Below are positions 11,151 to 20,020 of a stretch of 64,000 bases of DNA, one piece after another. A program made the translations under genes and the position numbers. The stretch's first letter is position 1; every line of letters begins with the position of its first letter. The stretch is taken from assembly GCA_963556195.1 (NCBI GenBank), contig OY744532.1, forward strand, positions 76,173,313-76,237,312. Direction: 5' to 3'. The stretch comes from Sepiola atlantica (lineage: Eukaryota; Mollusca; Cephalopoda; Sepiida; Sepiolidae). The notes below the pieces were generated by a model that worked only from the letters and a program-made list of their open reading frames with translations, searched no databases and was not told the origin of the DNA.

Positions 11151-12195
11151 GAGCACTTTCATTCCCGGGCAACACCGATTGTCTCTGCTAGTTTTAATGA
11201 AACAGAAATGCTAAGAATGTCGTAAGGTATTGTGAATGTGATATAAAAATGATGCCTGTTTTTTTTTCTCAATGCATGATGAATTTCTTTGAAAAATGTA
11301 ACATCTGACAAAATGAATCCTCTCGTATCTTAAATAAACTGCTGATAGATATGAAATAGATCTATATCAGATAGTTTTGTTTAAACTGAATAATAGAAAC
11401 AGTAATTTTTATCTCATCTCTGATCACCAAGTAAATATAACGCCATAAGGGAAAGTGGTCCATGATGAATTGAAAGGTCAGTATGTAACTATTAAAACTG
11501 ACCTTTTCTGTCGGTTGATGAGAAGTGGTTTCCAGATGAGGTAGATCTGAAATCATCTCTGGCAGAAAAAGAAATATGAAGTAAAACAAATAAACCAGCA
11601 AAAATTTACGTTGCGTTAAACCAATAAGATTGCTGTAAATATTTTCATGCATATTCGTGAGACTTAATTCCAGACGGTGACGGACTAACAAGTCTATCAG
11701 CTTAGCCGCTTGCAAATAAGACCAGTGTCGTGCAGATAGCAGCCAATGGAGAGGCAGTGACCCCGGGAATTAATTGGAGGGAGACATCTAAATAGTGAAG
11801 TAAATAAGATTCCATCATTGACGAATCAAGTTTCGGAGGCTAACTGCACTGTCAGAAACGGCTGTTAGTCCTTTATTCCTTACATATACTCGCAAACATA
11901 TGCAACCAGAGTTTGCATATTTTTTCTAGTATATCGCTACCCCCACTCCCCACCCAACCCAAGAAAAAAGGAGATGGTAATCCCTGGGAGGATAGTATCA
12001 TGACCACAGAAAAGATACACTACTATTCCCCCCCCCCCCTAAAAAGAAGGAAGTAATATCTGAAAAACAGAACAGATACTATAACCTTCCTCCTCGAATT
12101 TAACATTGAAAGCTCAATTGAAGTAATAGTATAGTTTCGTCTTCGGACAGATATATGCACAAATCTTCATTTGTAATAGATAATAATAGGAAGGT
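11151..12195. other. Mostly unassigned, with a possible small exon
   Basis: The minus-strand open frame at 11362-11715 (117 residues) has no recognisable domain. Inside it, see the separate entry at 11503-11558. A C-run sits at about 12029-12040. No repeat boundary is evident. Confidence 0.35.
11503..11558 (-). CDS. Possible 56-nt internal exon, unknown gene
   Basis: On the minus strand a pyrimidine-rich run ending in TTTTTCTGCCAG precedes this block and AAAAG|GTCAGT follows it, so both a good 3' splice acceptor and a good 5' donor flank 56 bases that stay open in the surrounding frame. Short internal exons flanked by long introns are normal in animal genes. Nothing in the 18 encoded residues identifies a family, and splice-like sites arise by chance in AT-rich DNA, so confidence is low. 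Confidence 0.15.
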
Positions 12196-12199
12196 AGGA

Positions 12200-12480
12200 A
12201 ATCCTTAATCCATATTTGTAGAATCAAAATGACACTTATCTGCATAAGGTCTAACTGGCGTTCAGTTGATAGAAAAACACTTGCTTGCATGAAGCAATAT
12301 TTATATACTAGAATATCCACTCATGGACTAGCAACCAATCAGAACACAGAATGGACTTGCTCATCTAAGCACAATACGACATCCCAGCCTGCTTATGTAC
12401 CAACTCTCTGGCTTCTGATTTCTATCTATTTAGTTCTAGTTCAACCGGTCAGACAGCTGAACACTGGTTACTAAATTCAA
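12200..12480 (-). repeat. LTR-like promoter repeat LR2, copy A
   Basis: On the minus strand it matches the + strand DNA flanking the insertion at 17568-18720: blocks gaccrgttgarc, gcaagtccattct, gtgttctgattgg, attctagt-tataaat, gccagtt and taagtgt occur in the same order. It contains a CCAAT-type box (plus-strand 12334-12339) and a TATA box (about 12299-12308) about 30 bases apart, as in an LTR U3 promoter. No polyprotein lies beside it, so it could be a solo LTR. Confidence 0.55.
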
Positions 12481-12673
12481 TAATATTTAAGGTAGTAATA
12501 AATTTATTTCAACTGACACAATGGCCTTGTCTTGAATATGGATTATTGTTTTTTTCCTACTTTTCTTTTATTATATTGCTCTATACTTTACATTGACTTC
12601 TCTATTTAGATTCATCCTTAAAAGGATTGTGCGGATTATTCTAACTCTAACTCACTTGGATCTACCGATTGTT

Positions 12674-12677
<4 letters not shown>

Positions 12678-12731
<54 letters not shown>
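12678..12731. repeat. TA microsatellite
   Basis: About 26 uninterrupted TA units. Frames across it encode only IYIY runs. Confidence 0.95.
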
Positions 12732-12732
<1 letters not shown>

Positions 12733-12766
12733 GTATATTAAGGCAGCATTTTCTCTTAAAACAAAT

Positions 12767-13195
12767 ATCGTTGAATATGACAGACAACTTATGTCTGGAT
12801 ATCTTTGTGAGGATCCTTTCCATTAGCCGAATCAGGGTCTTTGTTTGGGCCATAATCGTTGGTGCCCCAAGTACTTTCGAGCCTATTCGGGTGCATCTTC
12901 AGGGTAAGCGGGTAAAGACCATGGTGTTGATATTAATAAGTAGTTTTGGCGGGAATTATATTATTAATACGGAACTGAAATTAGCATTATAAACATCTTA
13001 GAATGACATTGCTGGTATTAAAGTTGATTCTGTTAATGGCTAGTTTTTTGGTTTTGATGTATAAAGCATCTAATATATAGAGTTTTTATTTATTAGTAGT
13101 ATGTTCTAATATTGTGGAGTTTTCAAAATTGGGGGTTAATGGAAAGGATCCTCACAAAGATATCCAGACATAAGTTGTCAGTCATATTCAACGAT
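12767..13195. repeat. 59-bp inverted repeats, likely Penelope-type ends
   Basis: Arm 12767-12825 is complementary to 13137-13195 almost base for base, separated by about 311 bases. Both outer ends run into TA repeats. Within the left side, minus-strand CTGAAGA (12896-12902) and GAAA (12875-12878) form a hammerhead-like core. Penelope-like elements often leave inverted end fragments, so I read this as two element ends in opposite orientation. A non-autonomous inverted-repeat DNA element is the alternative. Confidence 0.65.
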
Positions 13196-13209
13196 ATATA
13201 TATATATAC

Positions 13210-13910
13210 ACATATATATATAATTTTATTATTACGGATACTTGAGGTCATGGTATGGTTGAAATCTGCTAATTTTGAGATCCGGTGTCACCACTTATAG
13301 CAGAGGTATCTCTGTCTGGCAACCCTACCCACACAAATGCACTTGATGTACCTTAATCATGATACAACTATCAGAAAAAGCAACAAACGAACGTTGCTGT
13401 TTTTTCAGTCAATTCCCGTCTTATCAGCTTTTGTTCGTCTAGATTGGATCATTCATCTTAGGTCAGTGAATAACTATAGAACGGTTGCAGTTAGTTTTTT
13501 ATTGTTGATATTTAATGATATTTTTCAGTATTTTAGACCATATACGTGAGTTTTCGGCATATAATCAAGGTTGGCGTTGGGCATCGCCAAACCTATATCA
13601 AATAAAAATACAATAAAGAAACAAATGCACAAAATTCGTTCAATAATGAAAATGTATAAGAGAACTGGACACAAATAAGCAATACATGAAACAACAAAAT
13701 GGCGGAAGTAGTAGAGGGATGTGAATATGGTGAATATGTAAATGTATTTTTTTTTCCATATTTACTTTTTGAAAGAATTATTTCATTATGAAAACGAAAG
13801 AAAACGTGGTAGTTATTGTCTCTTGGCAACTAATTTTTTAGACCCAGTCTGCCATTGTCATCGATAGCTTTCTCACTATAAAATCAATATTTGAATCTGT
13901 TTCGTCAGTT
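13210..13910. other. Nothing recognised
   Basis: AT-rich DNA; small frames (13337-13549 plus, 13593-13829 minus) have no domain. Confidence 0.4.
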
Positions 13911-13914
13911 ATTT

Positions 13915-14085
13915 TTTTGTGTATTGTTGCAGCATGTCGAGAAGAATAAAATGGAATATTATTTAATTCCTCCTAGAAAATATTTTGTCCAGGTCAGAAT
14001 TAATTTCAAATGCCCGCCATCTTAAAAAGGGGACATAACTCTGCATTCGACCATATAGAGTTACTTCTCTTTATTAGAACAAAAA
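13915..14085 (+). repeat. Dispersed repeat family R2, copy A
   Basis: Matches the minus strand of 47800-48002: gcagcatgt-gagaataaa, aattcctyc-agaaaatattttgt, gtcagaatta-ttcaaatg, ccatcttaaaa and cataactctg occur in the same order. Non-coding. Confidence 0.55.
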
Positions 14086-14437
14086 AATATTTTAGAAAAA
14101 AAAAAATACACCGGTATAGTTGAAAAATTAAAACAAAACAAAACAAATTGCAAAGTAAATACACTACCGACGAACGCCGAGTGTGTACAGCTAATATATA
14201 ATAAAATTGTTAGACAATATATTGTCTGGCAATTCACGTTCAAACGTAACTTTTTAAATCAACTTTTTTTAAAAGTATATTATAATTTTAAACAAATTCA
14301 TTCGGTTAATGTAATGATCAAACAAAACTGTAAGTAATTCAATGAAACTTCACAAACAAACAAAAAACAAAAGATTATTTAAGTAGAGTAAATTCTCTAT
14401 TTAGATATATGTAATTTGTAGTGGTAAAATATGTTTG

Positions 14438-14442
<5 letters not shown>

Positions 14443-14474
<32 letters not shown>

Positions 14475-14861
14475 GGTTGTTGTCCTTAATTAGAAAGCAT
14501 TGTTTATATGGAAATATTAGTTATTAAAAATAACAAGCAATTTGAACGCCATACAATGCATTTAAGTTTTATTAACTTTTTTTTTTTCAATTGAATTTTC
14601 GAAGATATACTTCTTCATCAGAATTACTAAATTTCAAATAAAGATATATAAAAATACCTTTCATTTTTTTTTTCTTTTAGATCTCATCTTGTAGATCTAA
14701 AAAAAAAAAAAAAAAAAAATGAAAGGTATTTTTATATATCTTTATTTGAAATTTAGTAATTCTGATGAAGAAGTATATCTTCGAAAATTCAATTGAAAAA
14801 AAAAAGTTAATAAAACTTAAATGCATTGTATGGCGTTCAAATTGCTTGTTATTTTTAATAA

Positions 14862-14900
<39 letters not shown>
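14443..14900. repeat. Near-perfect palindrome of about 350 bp between TA tracts
   Basis: Arms of about 175 bp (14515-14690 and 14694-14867) are almost exact reverse complements with an apex of only a few bases near 14692. Each outer end abuts a TA tract (14443-14471 and 14862-14900). Each arm holds a hammerhead-like core: CTGATGA (14762-14768) and GAAA (14783-14786) on +, mirrored on the minus strand at 14615-14621 and 14597-14600. The open frames 14677-14937 and 14765-14947 are by-products of the symmetry. Confidence 0.9.
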
Positions 14901-14902
<2 letters not shown>

Positions 14903-14975
14903 ATCTGTTCACCAAACGACATCATACCAAGCATCAACAGCTGCTAACATTTTCCAAATTACTTTTATTATAAAC

Positions 14976-15528
14976 TAGCAGGGTTACCCGACATTGCCCG
15001 GGGCCACTCAAAATAGAAGTTAAAAAGTGTAACATATTTCTATTAAACATTCTATCCCTCTATTTCTCTTTCTTTCATCTTTCTTTTATCTTTCTCTCCG
15101 TTTTCCTCCTCCGCTCATATAGAGTGAAGAAATATAAAACTGAGGAGGCCTTTCTATAGCTACTGAAACCACTCAAATAAAATTAAGGAGGCCTCCAGAG
15201 TACTGCTAAAACCACACTTTCTAAGTTTTTTGCCACCCCCGCCATTTTTTTTTGAAAGGAAATAGTCCGAAGAGAACGTTAAGAAATGATAAATAAAATT
15301 CGGAGTTAGCGTCTAATAATTTTGAAATGAGTCAGCATTTTATTTCCAAATTAGTACATAAGATTGAAAATGCCTGCCCTCCCCCTCCCCCCGACAAAAC
15401 CTGGCTCAATTAATCATCAAAGAATGAATATTTTTTTTTTAATTTTAAATATTATTCATCTGGGGCAATACTGATCAAGAATATACCAACTTTGTGGGTT
15501 TTTATTTTGTAGTTTTTGACTTTTAGCT

Positions 15529-15530
<2 letters not shown>
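14976..15530. other. Unassigned, opening with a CCCGACATTGCCCGGG motif
   Basis: The 16-base motif at 14986-15001 recurs in slightly altered form near 36092-36108 and 47722-47738, each time next to AT-rich sequence with tata or tact words, so it probably marks the end of an old dispersed repeat. The rest (15010-15530) shows nothing I recognise beyond C-rich runs. Confidence 0.4.

Positions 15531-15568
<38 letters not shown>
15531..15568. repeat. CA microsatellite
   Basis: About 18 CA units. Confidence 0.95.
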
Positions 15569-15570
<2 letters not shown>

Positions 15571-15594
15571 ACACATCCCCCAAAAAGGCAAGTT

Positions 15595-16535
15595 GACATT
15601 GTAGACGTAAGGGGCTACTGAGAATTAGAGTGAAAGTTTAGGGGGGTCATCCTAAATTGGCAGCTGTGCAGCAAGATGCTTTTTCACATAAGTTTTAAAT
15701 TTCTGCATGTCGGTACAGTCAGGGAAACAGGGAGCATGGAGGGAGTTCCAAAGGTCAGCAGCTCGAGAACAGAAGCTATTGGAGTAGAAGGCTCTCCAGC
15801 ATCTGGGGACCTCCACAGTGAATGAATGGGATTTAGCTGATTGCCTGGTTGGTCAGGTGTATTCACGTCGCGGGGGCACCAGAGCAGCACAAGGATACAA
15901 CATTGCGGCGATGGGACAGGGGCTGGAGCTTGGTGGATAGTGAGGAACCTATTGGATTAGATACTCTTTTTTGGACCTTGTCTAAGAGGGAGAGACTGGT
16001 GGATGGTGCACCAGCACAGATGTGACCACAATACTCCATGTATGGGCAAATGGTGGCTTCGTAGAGATATAGGATACTGTGAGGTGTGAGAAGTTTTCTA
16101 ACACGGTAGAGGGAACCCACTTTCTTTGCAGCAGCCTTGGCAATGTCTTCTATGTATTTGTTCCAATACATGTTACCTGTGAATGTTAGGTCGAGGAGTT
16201 TGAACATAGGACTTTCAGGTAGGGTGTTATTTGCCATGGCAATCGGTGGCTGACAAGGTTTCTTGTACTTGTTGAAGGAAAGGAGCTTTGTTTTAGCAGC
16301 ATTAAATGTTACCATCCATTTATAACCTCATTCCACTACAGACTGGAAGTGACTTTCTAAGGATTCAGCCATTGCCTCGGATATGTGCGCGTCTGTTTTA
16401 CCCACATGACGAGAGTAGAGCGTGGTGTTGTCAGCAAATATACCAATCTCAGACACCATGTCATCAGGGAGGTCATTTATGAAAATCAGGAACAATGAAG
16501 GTCCAAGGAGGGATCCCTTGGGTGGACTTAAATAT
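15595..16535 (-). pseudogene. LINE family A, 5'-truncated copy 1 (reverse transcriptase C-terminal half)
   Basis: Minus-strand frames give the C-terminal half of a non-LTR retrotransposon reverse transcriptase. 16328-16576 reads PKGSLLGPSLFLIFINDLP and then FADNTTLYS; the catalytic FADD is changed to FADN. 15863-16315 continues with FNAAKTKLLSFN, WNKYIEDIAKAA and MEYCGHI. 15684-15890 holds the tail ending TVPTCRNLKL. The three pieces are in different frames, so the copy is inactive. The end near 15600 (gtagacgtaaggggctactg) is the shared 3' UTR of copies 1-3. The family looks CR1/L2- or Jockey-like. High-coordinate truncation at about 16530 is typical of LINE insertion. Confidence 0.85.
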
Positions 16536-16960
16536 ATATATATAAATAAACTAATATATTTTACACACACATACAAGTGGTGACTAGATTCAGTGAAGTG
16601 AAAAGGCTAAAGTTTTAAACCATATGAAACTATTTTATTTGAATTTAAAATCTAATAGTCATGTTGCCGACATTTGCAGCAAAAAATCCATAAAATCTAT
16701 CACCATAACTGATTGTTCAGATTACTTTTCTTAGATTCCTTTTTTGATAAACTTATGTGTATTCACGTCACGTTTTCAATATTTGAAAATCTATTTAAGC
16801 GACGATAGGATGCAACCATACAAATTTTATGCGAGAGACTTTCTTGTGCAAACTCAATCTCCTGTGGATCCTTTCAAGTCGGCAAATAGAATTTGTAATC
16901 TCTGTTGATTATTTTCTTGTATTATTTATTTATTTTTTTACAAGCAGATCACCACAAACG
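16536..16960. other. Nothing recognised
   Basis: AT-rich DNA between two LINE fragments; no feature supported. Confidence 0.4.
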
Positions 16961-16964
16961 AGTC

Positions 16965-17335
16965 ACTACATATCATGGCACAAAGGCCACTCAAGGATAA
17001 GGGTTATTGAGTTTGACGGGTAAAGTGACTATTTAAGAGGAAGGCTCAACAAGAATTTGTTTACATTCGACTTAAAAATGGCAATGTTATAGTCAGCCGG
17101 GAAGCAGCCCCGTGGTACCGTGTTCCACAGACGGACAGTTATAGAAAAAAAACTTTGCTCATGAAAGTTCCGTTTAGTTCTAAGCACATAGTGGAGGAAA
17201 GGGAATTTATTGACAGTGGTTGTAGCTAGATGAGTTTTTGTTAATGTTTTATAGGGGGGACCATAGATTGAAGCTCAGTCGAGCACCTGCCATGAAAATA
17301 ACGATAGAGTAGAGAAAGACTAGCACTAGCACGAC
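16965..17335 (-). pseudogene. LINE family B, 3'-terminal fragment, copy 1
   Basis: Parallel to 62620-63085 on the same (minus) strand: caaaggccactc-aggataagggtt at the low end, agtcagc-gggaagcagcc, actttgctcat-aagttccgtttag and acgatagagtagag further along. In the second copy the minus frame encodes LWNxxPRGCFPxxY-like text typical of a reverse transcriptase C-terminus. This copy is more decayed and no open frame survives. Confidence 0.7.
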
Positions 17336-17489
17336 TCCGTGGAAATTCCACAGTTGTTTACACATTGTTTCATCTTCTTGCTGTAAAAATATTTGTCAGC
17401 TAAATATTTTTTTTATTAAATAAAACTAATGTTTTTTTTCTTTTTTCTTTTCAAACTATTTAAATCTTTTTAAAATAATTATCTTCTTT

Positions 17490-18960
17490 CTTCCTAAGGA
17501 ATCGATGCTTAGGGCTCAACTGTACGACCAGTTGAGCAGCAAGATAAGTCAAAGTGGCAAGCACATCGGACCAAGACAACAATAGGGACCCCAGATCATT
17601 AACACAAGACGCGGGACATATTTTGGAATCACCGGTTGACCTCGCAATACACGTGGTCTCTATTTACAAAACACTTGTAAATAGATCTTTTATTTATGTT
17701 AATAAATGCAGTATATTTCGGAATTTTTTTTTTCTTTTAACATGTTAATATTTATTTTAAGGCAGAGAGTTCATAAATAAAACAAATAAAATATTAACAT
17801 GTTTTCTTTTAAAACATGTTTTTGTGTCACTATTTACAAAACAACTCGGGTTTTTTTTCTTTTAACATGTATACGCTTTTTTAAAAATCGGCTGACTTGT
17901 AATCTGTCGTTTTGCAATAAACAAAACAATTTATCATTTTTTTTTTTTTACTTTTATTTACTAAATAAAAAACAAATTTTAAACGCAATTCTATATTTCG
18001 TGTTGTGTATTTTAAGAAAAAGTGGATACTTTTTTTTCTTTTCGTAGGGAGGCGAGTAACTAGCGAAGTTTTATTTATTTGTTTATAATTGTTGCTTACA
18101 GAAAAAAAAGGACAGAAACTTCATAAACTTTAAATTGCTTCCGTTTAGAAACTGATTTTTGAAGTATAACTCCGCCCTCGTGGGGAGGCAAAACGAAAGA
18201 TTACAAGTCAGCCGATTTTTTAAAAAGCGTATATATTTCGTTTATTTATTAAAATAACTTGCGTAATCATCCGTTTTGCCTCCTCAGGCTAGGAGCAATG
18301 TGTAGTATGGAAAAATCCTTCTAAACTGAGGTAAGATCCAGAGTGCCCCTTTTTGGGAAGCTTGATTTTTCCCTACAAAACGAAAGATTACTTAAGTACG
18401 GTGATAAATATTTCATACCCCCCCCCCATTTCTGCCCTCGTGGGGAGGCAAGTAAATAGTGACACAAAAACATGTTTTAAAAGAAAACATGTTAATATTT
18501 TATTTGTTTTATTTATGGACTCTCTGCCTTAAAATAAATATTAACATGTTAAAAGAAAAAAAAATTCCGAAATATACTGCATTTAGTAAAATAAATAAAA
18601 GATTTATTTACAAGTGTTTTGTAAATAGAGACCACCTGTATTGCGAGGTCAACCGGTGATTCCAAAATATGTCCCGCGTCTTGTGTTAATGATCTGGGGT
18701 CCCTATTGTTCTCTTGATCCAGCACATCAAAATGCCGGTTTATAATAAGTCTAGAATGTTCCTATTATGCTCAGAAGGGCAAGTCCATTCTCTGTGTTCT
18801 GATTGGCTGAGATTCATAAGTGGCCATTCTAGTGTATAAATGTTCATTCATTCGAATAAGTATTCTTCTATGAGATGGATGCCAGTTGAGGCCTTTATGC
18901 CGGTAAGTGTTAGTTTGATTCTATACTTCCCACAAAAATAATTGTCAGTTTGTAATCATT
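17490..18960 (+). repeat. LTR-like promoter repeat LR2, copy B, split by an insertion
   Basis: The pieces 17490-17567 and 18721-18960 together parallel copy A (12200-12480, minus). The interruption is exactly the 1153-bp element at 17568-18720. The right piece carries a CCAAT-type box (gattgg at 18801-18806) and TATAAA at 18835-18840, in promoter-like spacing, conserved with copy A. Outer limits are estimated. Confidence 0.6.
17568..18720. mobile_element. Complete long-TIR (foldback-type) DNA transposon, non-autonomous
   Basis: The element is bounded by an 8-bp direct repeat, AGCACATC, at 17560-17567 and 18721-18728. Its ends are inverted: GGACCAAGACAACAATAGGG on the left and GGATCAAGAGAACAATAGGG on the right complement, with only two mismatches in this stretch. 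The inverted arms extend about 269 bp on each side (17568-17836 and 18452-18720). A second inner inverted pair lies at about 17863-17902 and 18199-18232. No transposase frame exists in the 615-bp middle. An 8-bp duplication fits hAT or Merlin-type integration; the ends lack the usual CAG of hAT. The LR2 copy A comparison supplies an empty-site control. Confidence 0.85.
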
Positions 18961-19835
18961 CACCAACTACGTGTGTATCGTTCAACCTATCTGTGAGTGG
19001 ATAGATCTGGCAACCCTTGGTTTATGGGGGTAGCGTCAGGATACAATTGTGGAGGTTTGGTGATGGCGATCATCTGATGAGAGGACCGGTGTTTGTTGTG
19101 TACCCTGTGAGTACGTGTAGTTGTTTAGAGTTGTGGTAAGTGTTGTCTCCCTTTCTCATGTGCTAGAATGACAAACGCTGTTCGTAAATTAAACAGCAGG
19201 TTTGTTAAGAGTAGGAGTATAAATGCAGTAAAAGTTGTGAAAAAATGTCTATGTAGTCGAATGGTGAGTCGAGGTAGGCAGTTTAGGCAATATTGGCTTA
19301 GGTAATGTTGGGGACTGCTAAGAATAGACATCCGTCTGACTCTATCTCCTTTTGTTGGCTGGTTGTTCATATGTGTTGGTACTTTACGAAAAGCAATCAG
19401 AATTCTGCTGAGTGGAGTATTTGATAATCAGCAGCTTGAAACGGTGATATGCGATCGGTGAACGAGCCTGGATCGAACTGGTCATTACTAAGAACTTGAT
19501 ATCCTTAATTAATCTCTTCCATCGCCCTTCCTGATTAATTGTTCCAATTGTTTTTTTCCTGCCTCAGCAAAAATTTAAGTTCTGTTTAGATAAGGGAGAT
19601 AAGGGAGATAACTGCAACAGAATCTTCTATCAAAAATCAAATACAGTCAAACCTCTACATACAAATTTAATTCGTTCCGGGACTGAAGCGGAACTGAACT
19701 GAACTCTCTATCCCGTTGTGAGTGCTGCCGCAGAGCGGGCTAACCACGAAACTTCGACGTTGTATGTTGGATTTTCCATCGGGTATAGAGTTGATAATTT
19801 GATCGAATTTCACATCGTATATTGAAAAAATTTGT
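18961..19835. other. Nothing recognised
   Basis: Moderately AT-rich with G/T-rich patches; the minus frame 19125-19370 has no domain. Confidence 0.4.
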
Positions 19836-19839
19836 ATGT

Positions 19840-20020
19840 ATTGATTTACTCCTTACAGGAGTTAGGCACAAGGCCAGTTTTTATCTTACTCCCACAAGTA
19901 AGATGTGACCCATGGTCGGGTTGGGAAAGTGGTGTTTGAAAAGCCAGCGCCCGAGAGGTGAGCACTCTGACCATTAAAAATTGCCTGGGCAGCCCCGTCG
20001 GCATTCCCCGGTAGAGGCGC
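19840..20020 (-). repeat. Degenerate tRNA-derived SINE-like repeat
   Basis: On the minus strand atggtcagagtgctc resembles an A-box region and, about 35 bases on, ggcttttcaaacacc resembles a decayed B-box. The following text to about 19850 has the style of a SINE body. No second copy in the window confirms it. Confidence 0.35.

Noticed and set aside
12593..12853. IYIY-containing membrane peptides on both strands
   Set aside because: Translations of a TA microsatellite.
14677..14947. Two overlapping 60-86-residue frames
   Set aside because: They mirror each other across the palindrome and TA tract.
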